Position numbers and translations under genes: made by a program. The notes below the pieces were generated by a model. That model was not told the origin of the DNA, did not search any database, and saw only the letters and a list, made by a program, of their open reading frames with translations. A stretch of DNA of 64,000 bases from SZUA-309 sp965232595 (GTDB lineage: Bacteria > Pseudomonadota > Gammaproteobacteria > Pseudomonadales > Azotimanducaceae). Positions 8,170 to 15,976 of the stretch are shown one piece after another; positions within the stretch are counted from its first letter, which is position 1, and each line of letters begins with the position of its first letter. Location of the stretch: contig OZ246983.1 in assembly GCA_965232595.1 (NCBI GenBank), positions 868,001 to 932,000 on the forward strand. The letters are read 5' to 3'.

Positions 8170-8939
8170 TCTTCCGTGAGGCCCGTGTGCACGTGATGCG
8201 TGGCCTCCAGATCCAGACACTCCAGCACCTCGGCGCCCATGGCGGCGCGATTGAAGTTCTCCTTCATGTAGCGGTAGGCCACCGGCGGCCCCTCCGCCAG
8301 GCGCCGAGCCAGGGCCAGCGTCGCGCTCTCGAGCTCCTCCGCCGGCACCACCTGGTTGGCGATGCCGAGCCGCAGGCACTCCTCGGCATTCACCCGATCT
8401 GACAGGTAGTAGATCTCTTTCGCCTTGCCGCTGCCGACCAGGTGGCTCAGGAAGTAAGTCCCGCCGTAGTCACCGCTGAAGCCCACCTTGGCAAAGGCGC
8501 TGGTGATGAAAGCCGTGTCCGCCATGATCCGGAGATCGGCCGACAGGGCCAGTGACATGCCTGCCCCCGCGGCCGGCCCAGGCAGGCTGGCGATCACCGG
8601 CTTCGGCATCAGATACATCCGCCCTGCCGTATTGCGCTGATTCAGGCGCTGCGCATGAATGCGCTCGTCCAGGGTTGGCCCGGGCCCACCCCCTTCGCCG
8701 CGGGCCGCCATGCCTTTGACGTCGCCGCCTGCACAGAAAGCACCACCGGCACCGGTGAGCACGATTACCCGCACGTCCGCCGTACGCTCCGCGTAGTCCA
8801 GGGTCTGCTCCAGGCCGGCATTCATCTCACCGGACATGGCGTTCCGTGCCTGCGGCCGGTTCAGGGTGATCACCACCACCCCGTCTTCTTCGTGCGCAAG
8901 AATGTCGTCCGAACCCGTATCCAGGTCTGTTCTGGCCAT
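8109..8939 (-). CDS. Enoyl-CoA hydratase/isomerase family protein
   Basis: 276 residues of crotonase fold. The oxyanion-hole loops are visible: ARNAMSGEM near the N-terminus and GGAFCAGGDVKGM around residue 75. SLPGPAAGAGMSLAL, GYSGDYGGT-like and AFVEKRSPVFKGR (C-terminus) are typical of acyl-CoA hydratases. It likely acts in beta-oxidation or in breakdown of a branched or aromatic acid. The ATG at 8939 is chosen because GGGAGGGAATC precedes it; an upstream in-frame ATG at 8999 lacks this and would extend into the divergent promoter region. The 3' end overlaps the cysteine synthase gene by 61 bp tail-to-tail. Confidence 0.9.
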   Translation of the reverse strand: MARTDLDTGSDDILAHEEDGVVVITLNRPQARNAMSGEMNAGLEQTLDYAERTADVRVIVLTGAGGAFCAGGDVKGMAARGEGGGPGPTLDERIHAQRLNQRNTAGRMYLMPKPVIASLPGPAAGAGMSLALSADLRIMADTAFITSAFAKVGFSGDYGGTYFLSHLVGSGKAKEIYYLSDRVNAEECLRLGIANQVVPAEELESATLALARRLAEGPPVAYRYMKENFNRAAMGAEVLECLDLEATHHVHTGLTEDHKDAARAFVEKRSPVFKGR

Positions 8940-9045
8940 GATTCCCTCCCCAAGGTTGGCGCTGAGTACCCGCTTCGACCTTGTCACAGCCCCTTGCATG
9001 AGGCAACACTACTCCCTCTCGCGTCACTTGTTGGGGAGTTCACTG

Positions 9046-10113
9046 ATGCTCATCGAGCAGGACCGGCTTACGGCATTCGTCAGCCGTATCTTCGCAGCCA
9101 CCGGTGCCAGCACCGAGGTGGCCGACAAGGTGGCGCACCACCTCGTCGCCGCCAACCTCAAGGGTCATGACTCGCACGGCGTCGGCATGGTGCCTGCTTA
9201 CGTGTTCAACATTAAGAACGGTCACTGCCAGGTCGACGCCAACGCAACAACCATCCGCGACAACGGCGCGGTGCTGCTGGTGGACGGTCAGTTCGGCTTC
9301 GGCCAGGTGGTGGGCTCCCAGGCCACCGCCATGGCCATCGACCGGGCGAAGGAAACGGGCATCGCCTGCATGGGCGTGCGCAACTGTCACCATCTCGGCA
9401 GGATCGGCAGCTACGGCGAGCAGTGCGCCGAGGCCGGGATGGTCTCCGTGCACTTCGTCAACGTGGTCGGCCACGGCCCCCTGGTATCGCCTTTTGCCGG
9501 GCGGGAGCGGCGCATGTCCACCAATCCGTTCTGCTGCGTGGTGCCGAGAGCCGACGGGCCGCCGATCGTACTCGACATGGCCACCAGCGCCATCGCCCAG
9601 GGCAAGGTCCGGGTGGCTTACATGAAGGGCGTCGAGGTGCCTGACGGCGCGCTGATCGATGAGGCAGGCCTGGCTACCAACGATCCCAAGGTGATGTTCG
9701 AGGAGCCGTTCGGCTCGCTGGGACCCTTCGGCGCCCACAAAGGTTACGGCCTGGCGGTGATGTGCGAGCTGCTCGGCGGCGGGCTGGCCGGCGAGTGGAC
9801 GGCTCAGCCCGGCAACGAGCGCAAGAACACCATCGTCAACCACATGCTGATGATGGTGCTCGACCCGGCTGCCTTCGGCGGGTTGGACAGCTTTCAGCAG
9901 GAAGTCACCGCCATGGTCGACTACCTGCACTCCACCACCCCGGCTGAGGGTGTGGACCAGGTGCGGGTACCGGGCGATCCGGAGCGGGAGTCTGTCGCCG
10001 AGCGCAGCGCCGACGGTATCCCCATCGACGAGAACAGCTGGAGCGGGATCCTGAAAGCGGCGGAGGCTGCCGGGGTCAGCGAGGCTGAAATTGCCGCCCT
10101 GACCGGGTCCTGA
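9046..10113 (+). CDS. LDH2/malate-dehydrogenase-like NAD(P) oxidoreductase
   Basis: 355 residues of the Ldh_2 family (sulfolactate, malate, ureidoglycolate and related 2-hydroxyacid dehydrogenases), which uses NAD(P)H without a classical Rossmann fold. Supporting motifs are HDSHGVGMVPAY, GQFGFGQVVGS, MGVRNCHHLGRIGSYGE, PLVSPFAGRERRMSTNP, VLDMATSAIAQGKV and FGAHKGYGLAVMCELL. The ORF extends upstream of 9046, but the ATG at 9046 has GGGGAG ten bases before it and matches the usual family N-terminus (IEQDRLTAFVSRIF). It is divergent from the enoyl-CoA hydratase gene across about 106 bp. The exact substrate cannot be read from the sequence. Confidence 0.9.
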   Translation: MLIEQDRLTAFVSRIFAATGASTEVADKVAHHLVAANLKGHDSHGVGMVPAYVFNIKNGHCQVDANATTIRDNGAVLLVDGQFGFGQVVGSQATAMAIDRAKETGIACMGVRNCHHLGRIGSYGEQCAEAGMVSVHFVNVVGHGPLVSPFAGRERRMSTNPFCCVVPRADGPPIVLDMATSAIAQGKVRVAYMKGVEVPDGALIDEAGLATNDPKVMFEEPFGSLGPFGAHKGYGLAVMCELLGGGLAGEWTAQPGNERKNTIVNHMLMMVLDPAAFGGLDSFQQEVTAMVDYLHSTTPAEGVDQVRVPGDPERESVAERSADGIPIDENSWSGILKAAEAAGVSEAEIAALTGS

Positions 10114-10116
10114 GCG

Positions 10117-10557
10117 TCAGCCGGAGAAGCGGACGACGGTGATGCCGTCCCAGGCGTGCCAGTAGCCCCGATCGTGCAGAATCTGCTCGCGCAGAGCGTC
10201 GTCTTCGATCGGCTGCGCCCGCATCCGGTAGATCCGGCCGTCGATCTCCACCCGGACGGCAGGATCGCGGCGCACCGTAACGATCCAGTTCTCGGCACCG
10301 AACCTGGGCAGCTTCGCCCAGCGCGATGAGTGAATGTGCAGGGCGCCGTCGATGTGGAAGCAGTTCACCCGGATTGCCTTGGCCTGCTCGCCCACTTCCA
10401 GGTAGCAGGGGCTCATCTCGCCCAGGTAGCTGAAGTCACCGGGCACCGGACTCTCTTCGCCCTGCAGCTCACGCGCCACGAGCCGACCGCAGCCGGCGCT
10501 GGCGAGCAGCGCCAGGATGAGCAGCAGGGCGGTAACTGCCTGGGGCCAGGTCTTCAT
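10117..10557 (-). CDS. Small lipoprotein, possibly split-barrel fold
   Basis: 146 residues from the ATG at 10557, which has GAGGCAGCG before it; an upstream start at 10599 would overlap the dienelactone hydrolase gene. The N-terminus is a lipoprotein signal with lipobox LASAGC. The rest is beta-rich, with HIHSSRWAK, WIVTVRRDPAVRVEIDG and a final WDGITVVRF. This resembles the PNPOx-like/DUF385 split-barrel layout, but that is a guess from strand pattern, not a firm match. It follows the dienelactone hydrolase gene by 17 bp and is probably cotranscribed with it and the degenerate SDR. It faces the Ldh_2 gene with only 3 bp between stops. Confidence 0.65.
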   Translation of the reverse strand: MKTWPQAVTALLLILALLASAGCGRLVARELQGEESPVPGDFSYLGEMSPCYLEVGEQAKAIRVNCFHIDGALHIHSSRWAKLPRFGAENWIVTVRRDPAVRVEIDGRIYRMRAQPIEDDALREQILHDRGYWHAWDGITVVRFSG

Positions 10558-10573
10558 CGCTGCCTCGCCACGT

Positions 10574-11293
10574 TCAGAGGTTGCGGCCGAACAGGTCAAA
10601 CAGCCGCTCCCAGTGCCGTTCCGCCGACGGCTTGTGGTAGAGCCCGTCTCTCTGCGGAAAGACGAAGCCGTGTTCCGTACCCGGATACCACTCCACCCGA
10701 TAGTTGCTGCCGGCCTCTGCCAGATAAGTATCCAGGCCGTCGATCATCTCCTTCGGCGCCCACTCGTCCGTTTCCGCGCAGCCGAAGTAGAGCTCGCCGC
10801 GGATCCGATCTGCCTGAAGATGCGGCGAATCGAGCGCCTCGGTGAACAGCCGCACGCCGTGGAAGGAGGCGGCAGCGGTCACCCGCTCCGGAAACGCCGC
10901 AGCCGCAGCGAAGGCAAACGGACCGCTCATGCAGTAGCCGACAACGCCTACCGCGCCGCCTCGAGCCGCAGGATCCTCCGCCGCATGCTCCATGCAGGCC
11001 AGCACGTCCTCGCAGACCATGGCGTTGGTCAGGGAGTTCATGTGGCCGAACATCTCGGCCCGGGTATCCGGCCCCACCTGAAACTCGCGCACGCGACGGT
11101 AATAGAGGTTGGGCAGCATGACGTAGTAGCCGACGGTGCCGAGCCGCCTGGCCATGTCGTGCAGCTCCTCCCGCTTCCCCGGTGCGTCCATCAGAAAGAG
11201 GATGAGCGGGTGCGGTCCTTCCTCATCGGGGCGGGTTATAAAGGTGTTCATGGCGCCACCCGCGGTGGCGATGTCCAGTTCAGTCTCAATCAT
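10574..11293 (-). CDS. Dienelactone hydrolase family protein
   Basis: 239 residues of alpha/beta-hydrolase fold. The nucleophile elbow GYCMSG places Cys121 where dienelactone hydrolases carry the catalytic cysteine. Asp176 (ETDEW) and His208 (GTEHGF) complete the triad. The dienelactone hydrolase family opens lactones of the chlorocatechol/beta-ketoadipate routes, but many members have other ester substrates. Its ATG shares a base with the stop of the SDR gene (TGATG), so translation is coupled. The adjacent SDR is probably not a functional oxidoreductase, and the pair may act as a unit of unknown function. Cytoplasmic; no signal peptide. Confidence 0.9.
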   Translation of the reverse strand: MIETELDIATAGGAMNTFITRPDEEGPHPLILFLMDAPGKREELHDMARRLGTVGYYVMLPNLYYRRVREFQVGPDTRAEMFGHMNSLTNAMVCEDVLACMEHAAEDPAARGGAVGVVGYCMSGPFAFAAAAAFPERVTAAASFHGVRLFTEALDSPHLQADRIRGELYFGCAETDEWAPKEMIDGLDTYLAEAGSNYRVEWYPGTEHGFVFPQRDGLYHKPSAERHWERLFDLFGRNL

Positions 11294-12063
11294 CAGGATT
11301 CCTCGGTAGGGCCTGTTGCTAAGGCCTCGGGTTCATCGCTCGGGAGATCAGAAAACCGATACTCGCTCCTGAGCACATCGATGTCGAAGTTGCCGGCCGT
11401 CTTCTCATGCACGTCCGGATCCATCGCCAGCGCCGCAACCGCCCGTCCCACGTAGCGCGGGGATGCGAACGCCTGCCGGTCGGCGATCGTCAGCGTCAGC
11501 GCGGTGACCTGGTGAGCTGCCAGCTCGCGCGCCATGCTCTCGGTCATGGTCTCGACGCCTGCCTGGCTGACGTCGCCAGCAACCGAGCGCTGCTCCGACC
11601 CCGCAGGCATCGACAGGCTGATGATCAGCCCGCTGCCCTGCTCGACCATCAGCCGGGCAGCGAGGGCGGCAGCCGCGTAACAGGCGCGCAGACGCGACCC
11701 GCTGTGATCGTCCCAACCGCCGAACGGGGTCTGCCAGAAAGGATCGGCGCCAGCCGGATCATCCGGGACGTTGCTCACCAGCACGTCCAGACGCCCTGCT
11801 TCTGACTCCACGCGGCGAAAAAGCTCGAGCAGCGCCTCGTCTTCACTCTGGTCGAGCTCGACGGCTACGACCCGCCCGCCCAATTGCTCGATGGCAGCGG
11901 CAGTTGCTGCCGGGCTGCATGCCGCGGAGCCGTCTCCGGCAGCCGTCGAGCCGACAGCGAGGTAAAGCGTAGCACCCGCTTCCGCCAGCCCTTCCGCGAT
12001 ACCGCGGCCAAGGCTCCTCCCTGCGTCGGTCACCAGCACCACTTTTTCCTTCAGGTCCGCCAT
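11293..12063 (-). CDS. SDR-fold protein with lost catalytic residues (DHRS1-like)
   Basis: 256 residues from the ATG at 12063. The Rossmann cofactor loop is altered: TDAGRSLGRG instead of TGxxxGxG. The NNAG motif is replaced by VSNVPDD. The segment PFWQTPFGGWDD resembles the DHRS1 subgroup of short-chain dehydrogenases. Where that family has the catalytic Tyr-x3-Lys, this protein reads GDVSQ (Gly for Tyr, Gln for Lys). It is thus probably not an oxidoreductase and may have a binding or structural role, or be decaying. The ORF is intact, however, and is translationally coupled to the dienelactone hydrolase. It is divergent from fur across 110 bp. Confidence 0.8.
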   Translation of the reverse strand: MADLKEKVVLVTDAGRSLGRGIAEGLAEAGATLYLAVGSTAAGDGSAACSPAATAAAIEQLGGRVVAVELDQSEDEALLELFRRVESEAGRLDVLVSNVPDDPAGADPFWQTPFGGWDDHSGSRLRACYAAAALAARLMVEQGSGLIISLSMPAGSEQRSVAGDVSQAGVETMTESMARELAAHQVTALTLTIADRQAFASPRYVGRAVAALAMDPDVHEKTAGNFDIDVLRSEYRFSDLPSDEPEALATGPTEES

Positions 12064-12173
12064 CAACCACCATCTGAACGCGCCGAATCGCGCGGGTAGC
12101 GCCGCATTGTACCGACGAAGCTGGACCCGTTGGCACAGTTCGGCTAACTTGCCGAACGTTGAGAGGAGCACCA

Positions 12174-12578
12174 ATGCCTGGATCGGACATCAAACGCGCG
12201 GGACTGAAGGTCACCCTGCCGCGGCTCAAAGTGCTGGAGGTTCTGGAGAACGCCGACCCGCACCATCTGAGCGCCGAAGACGTCTACAAGAATCTGATGG
12301 ATACGGACGATTCCGTCGGCCTGGCAACGGTCTACCGTGTGCTCACCCAGTTCGAAGCCGCCGGCATCGTCTCCCGGCACAACTTCGACGACGGCCACTC
12401 CGTGTACGAGCTGGCCAGCGAAGAGCACCACGATCACATGGTCGACGTGGATAACGGCAAGGTGATCGAGTTCGTCAACGAGCAGATCGAGAAGCTGCAG
12501 CATCAGATTGCCGATGAGCATGGCTACGAGCTGGTCGACCACGAACTGGTGCTTTTCGTCCGCAAAAAGAAGGACTGA
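12174..12578 (+). CDS. fur: Ferric uptake regulator Fur
   Basis: 134 residues. The N-terminal winged helix (KRAGLKVTLPRLKVLEVLE, then SVGLATVYRVLTQFEAAGIV) is typical of Fur. The metal-site residues of the dimerisation domain are present in HHDHM, GKVIEF and ELVDHELVLFVRKK. The usual CxxC, or the single Cys kept in Pseudomonas Fur after HHDH, is absent (it reads HHDHMVDVDNGK), so the protein has no cysteine at all. The ATG at 12174 is chosen for its AGAGGAG site; an upstream start would add five residues. It is followed by feoAB with a Fur box, which it presumably represses with iron. Confidence 0.95.
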   Translation: MPGSDIKRAGLKVTLPRLKVLEVLENADPHHLSAEDVYKNLMDTDDSVGLATVYRVLTQFEAAGIVSRHNFDDGHSVYELASEEHHDHMVDVDNGKVIEFVNEQIEKLQHQIADEHGYELVDHELVLFVRKKKD

Positions 12579-12665
12579 TCTCCCACCCGCCCGCTGCCGC
12601 ACGGCTCAGCCACCCCGCTCCTGCACTCCGAACCACTACCCACTGCCAGCGCCGGCAATCGTTGC

Positions 12666-12686
12666 AAATGAGAATAATTTCTATTT
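12666..12686 (+). promoter_or_regulatory. Fur box upstream of feoAB
   Basis: The AT-rich stretch beginning AAATGAGAATAATTTCT and continuing ATTT is an imperfect palindrome that fits the Fur consensus (NATWAT-type hexamers around GATAATGATAATCATTATC). It stands out in otherwise GC-rich DNA and lies about 100 bp before feoA and just after fur. It should repress feoAB when iron is sufficient. An overlap with a sigma-70 promoter is likely, but -35 and -10 hexamers cannot be assigned safely. Confidence 0.8.
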
Positions 12687-12784
12687 AAATGCCTGGCCTT
12701 CTTTACAGTTGCGTGACAGTGACCCGCGGGCGGCTCACCTGAAGCACAGCAGAAAAACAGCAGCAGAAACGACAGCAAAAGCAG

Positions 12785-13039
12785 ATGGACCAGACCGCTT
12801 CCACAGCGCCGGGGCTGAAACTCACCGATCTCAAGGTCGGCGAGGAGGCGCGCGTTGGCGAGTATCCGGAGATGACTGAGTACTGCGAGCGGCTCGTTCG
12901 CATGGGCTTGATTCCGGGCACCACCATCCGTCTGGAGCGAATCGCCCCCCTCGGTGATCCGGTAGAGATCCGTTTCCGCGGCTACGCGCTGGTGCTGCGG
13001 CCCACCGAGGCAGACTGCCTGCCGCTGGAGCGGCTATGA
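12785..13039 (+). CDS. feoA: Ferrous iron transport protein A
   Basis: 84 residues. It is a small SH3-like cytosolic partner of FeoB, needed for Fe2+ uptake. LTDLKVGEEARV, CERLVRMGLIPGTTIRL and VEIRFRGYALVLR are typical of the FeoA core domain. The stop overlaps the feoB start by four bases (ATGA), so the two are coupled. The Fur box at 12666 implies iron-dependent expression. There is no feoC after feoB. Confidence 0.93.
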   Translation: MDQTASTAPGLKLTDLKVGEEARVGEYPEMTEYCERLVRMGLIPGTTIRLERIAPLGDPVEIRFRGYALVLRPTEADCLPLERL

Positions 13040-15123
13040 CCCAGATCGCCCTAGTCGGCAACCCGAATTCCGGTAAGACCACGCTGTTCAACGACCTGAC
13101 CGGCACCCGCCAGCGGGTCGGCAATTGGCCGGGTGTGACCGTGGAGCGGAAGACCGGCAACTTCCGCCATGGCGACAGCCAGGTCGACGTGGTCGATCTG
13201 CCGGGCACCTACTCGCTGGAAACCATCGGCGAAGCGATCGACGAGGAGATCGCCCGCACCTTCATCGTCGAGCAGGCCGACGAGATCGACGTGCTGGTGA
13301 ACGTGGTGGACGCCTCGAGCCTGGCCCGCGGCCTCTACCTCACCCTGGAAGTCCTGGAGTCCGGGCTGCCCGTGGTGGTGGCGCTGAACATGATGGACGT
13401 GGCCGATGCACACGGCCTGCACATCGATGCCTTCAGCCTGTCGCAGACCCTGGGCTGCCCGGTTGTGCCCATCGTCGCCAGTCGCGGCGAAGGGGTGGGC
13501 TCGCTGAAGGACGCGGTAATGGCCGCCGAGAAGCCGACGGTAAGCGCGCCCAGCTTCGCGACGCCCGCCGACCGCTACCGGTTCATCGACGAGATGCTGG
13601 AAAAGGCCATCCGCTCGTCCGGCGTGCGTCGCACCGTCACCGACCGCATCGACACGCTGGTGTTGAACCGATTCCTGGCCTTCCCGATCTTTCTGGTCGT
13701 GATGTACCTGATGTTCATGTTCTCCATCAACGTCGGCTCTGCGTTCATCGACCTGTTCGACGGCCTGGGGGCGGTGCTGTTTGTGGAAGGGCCACGCCAG
13801 CTGCTGAGCGGGATCGGCCTGCCCGGCTGGCTGGTTGCCTTCATTGCCGACGGCATCGGCGGCGGCGTGCAGCTGGTCGGCACCTTCATTCCCGTCATCG
13901 GCGCGCTGTTTCTGGCGCTGAGCTTCCTCGAGGACTCGGGCTACATGGGCCGGGTGGCGTTCATCGTCGACCGCCTGCTCCGCAGCCTGGGGCTGCCCGG
14001 CAAGTCGTTCGTGCCGCTCATCGTCGGCTTCGGCTGCAACGTGCCCGCCGTGATGGCGACCCGAACCCTGGACAACGAGCCGGACCGGATCCTGACCACG
14101 CTGATGGCGCCGTACATGTCCTGCGGCGCGCGCCTGACGGTGTACGCGCTGTTCGCCGCCGCGTTTTTCCCCACCGGCGGTCAGAACGTGGTCTTCGCCC
14201 TCTACCTGATCGGCATCGTTGCTGCGGTGTTCAGCGCCTTCCTGGTCCGCAGGTACCTGATCGAAGCGCCGGAGAGCCAGTTCGTGCTGGAGCTGCCGGC
14301 TTACCACATGCCGACCCTGAAAGGACTGCTGCTGCAGACCTGGCAGCGCCTGAAAGGTTTCGTCGTGCGAGCCGGTAAGGCCATCGTTGCCGTGGTCATC
14401 GTCCTCAACATGGTCAGCACCATCGGCACCGACGGCAGCATCGGCAATCAGGACAGCGAGAACTCGGTGCTGTCGGCGATCGGCAAAACGATTACGCCCG
14501 CCTTCGCGCCCATCGGCATCCGGGAAGACAACTGGCAGGCCACCGTCGGCATCTTCACCGGCATCTTCGCCAAGGAAGTGGTGGTCGGCACCCTGGACGC
14601 CCTCTACTCACCGGAGGGTGAGGAAGAGAGTCAGACCCTCGGCGAGCAGGTGACCGCGGCCTTTGCCAGCGTGCCCGCTAACCTGGCAGATCTCGGCAGC
14701 ACCCTGACCGACCCGCTCGGCGTCGGCATCGACGAGTACGACTCCCTCGAGGGCGCGGCCAGCGAGCAGGAGGTCGCCACCGGCACCCTGGCTCGCCTGC
14801 AGGCGAGCTTCGATGGGCAGCTGGGGGCCTTCTCCTACCTGCTGTTCGTGCTGCTCTATATGCCCTGCGTGGCGACCATCGGCGTGATCGTGAAGGAGAT
14901 CGGCCGCTTCTGGGCGGTGTTCAGCACGCTCTGGTCCGTCGTGGTGGCTTACACCGCGGCCACCCTGTGTTACCAGCTCGGCAATCTGAGCGCCGATCCG
15001 ACCGGCGCGCTGGTCACCTGCGCGTTGGCGCTACTCGCAGCCACACTGATGTTCGTGCTGCTGGTGCGTTGGGGCAGGCGGCGAGCACCGAACCTGATCC
15101 CACTGGTCAACCTGGAGTCCTGA
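13036..15123 (+). CDS. feoB: Ferrous iron transport protein B
   Basis: 695 residues, slightly shorter than the E. coli protein (about 770). The N-terminal G-domain shows G1 GNPNSGKT (8-15), G3 DLPGTYSL, G4 NMMD and a G5-like VASRGEG. A helical GDI-like domain follows, then the membrane part with two Gate (nucleoside-recognition) motifs: FVPLIVGFGCNVPAVMATRTL and GIFAKEVVVGTL. It imports Fe2+ across the inner membrane. It is coupled to feoA and regulated by the Fur box upstream. The loop before the last helices, rich in acidic residues (about 530-590), looks normal for the family. Its stop lies 7 bp from the convergent MerR-TPR gene. Confidence 0.96.
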   Translation: MTQIALVGNPNSGKTTLFNDLTGTRQRVGNWPGVTVERKTGNFRHGDSQVDVVDLPGTYSLETIGEAIDEEIARTFIVEQADEIDVLVNVVDASSLARGLYLTLEVLESGLPVVVALNMMDVADAHGLHIDAFSLSQTLGCPVVPIVASRGEGVGSLKDAVMAAEKPTVSAPSFATPADRYRFIDEMLEKAIRSSGVRRTVTDRIDTLVLNRFLAFPIFLVVMYLMFMFSINVGSAFIDLFDGLGAVLFVEGPRQLLSGIGLPGWLVAFIADGIGGGVQLVGTFIPVIGALFLALSFLEDSGYMGRVAFIVDRLLRSLGLPGKSFVPLIVGFGCNVPAVMATRTLDNEPDRILTTLMAPYMSCGARLTVYALFAAAFFPTGGQNVVFALYLIGIVAAVFSAFLVRRYLIEAPESQFVLELPAYHMPTLKGLLLQTWQRLKGFVVRAGKAIVAVVIVLNMVSTIGTDGSIGNQDSENSVLSAIGKTITPAFAPIGIREDNWQATVGIFTGIFAKEVVVGTLDALYSPEGEEESQTLGEQVTAAFASVPANLADLGSTLTDPLGVGIDEYDSLEGAASEQEVATGTLARLQASFDGQLGAFSYLLFVLLYMPCVATIGVIVKEIGRFWAVFSTLWSVVVAYTAATLCYQLGNLSADPTGALVTCALALLAATLMFVLLVRWGRRRAPNLIPLVNLES

Positions 15124-15130
15124 GCCCGGC

Positions 15131-15946
15131 TCAGTCGCCGTCCAGCAGCTTCCGGTAGTTCTTCATGTGCCGCTGCGCTGCCAGCTCGTCGCCTTTGAGC
15201 TCAAAGATCCGCGCCAGGTTGTAGTGCGCGTCCGGCACTGAGGGGGCACGCCGATAGTACTCCGCAGCCTGCTCCACCTGGTCCAGCTCATCGAACACGG
15301 TGCCCAGATTGTAGTGGGCGAGCTGGTGGTTGGCCACGGCCTCCAGCGCTTTCTCGTAGTGCCGTTTGGCCTGCTTCAGGTTGCCCTTCAGCTGCAGCAG
15401 CCGGCCCAGGTTCACGTGCGCATCGGCGTTGGTCGGGTTCAGCTCGATGGCCCGGTGGTAGGCCTCCGGCGCCCGGGTCGGGTCCACCTCCTCCAGATCC
15501 AGGCCCAGGTTGTACCACTCGTCGCTGTCCAGATCGTCGCCCTCTTTGGCGATGATCAGGTTACGGTTCGCCAGGCTGGCCACGTTGTCGGCAAGCTCGG
15601 CGACGGAGAAGTCGAGTTGGGCCTGGCCGGTCTCGGCATCCCAGACCTGGTTGTCTTCACGCACGACCACGTTGTTGCCGTCCGCGAAGATGCGCACCGC
15701 CGCCAGGGAATCGACGTGAGTGAGCTCTGACTGGAGCTTCAACAGGATCCGATAAGCTTTTCTCGCGGAGACGTTGGCGTCGAGCAGGCTCTTCGCCGTG
15801 CGCAGCAGCACCACGTCCTGAAAGTTGAACCGATACTCGCCGTTCTCTGCCCGCTCCGGGTCGATGAGCGAGCGGCGCACGTAGTGGCGCACCTGATCCG
15901 GCTTCATGCCGATGAGATCAGAAACTTCTCGCGTGCTGTAGCCCAT
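15131..15946 (-). CDS. MerR-type HTH fused to TPR repeats
   Basis: 271 residues. Residues 1-75 are a MerR-like winged helix (STREVSDLIGMKPDQVRHYVRR, then FQDVVLLRTAKSLLD). The middle (about 75-125) is unassigned. Residues 125-265 contain three to four TPR units (for example WYNLGLDLEE, AYHRAIELNPTNADAHVNLGRLLQL, KALEAVANHQLAHYNLG). No cysteine metal-binding loop like that of MerR is present, so the TPR part probably senses a protein partner. It starts 31 bp after the ku stop and is probably in the same transcript, which suggests a link with DNA repair or stress. The regulated genes are unknown. Confidence 0.82.
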   Translation of the reverse strand: MGYSTREVSDLIGMKPDQVRHYVRRSLIDPERAENGEYRFNFQDVVLLRTAKSLLDANVSARKAYRILLKLQSELTHVDSLAAVRIFADGNNVVVREDNQVWDAETGQAQLDFSVAELADNVASLANRNLIIAKEGDDLDSDEWYNLGLDLEEVDPTRAPEAYHRAIELNPTNADAHVNLGRLLQLKGNLKQAKRHYEKALEAVANHQLAHYNLGTVFDELDQVEQAAEYYRRAPSVPDAHYNLARIFELKGDELAAQRHMKNYRKLLDGD

Positions 15947-15976
15947 CCGGCAATTTTAACAGCCTGCCGGCTCCGG

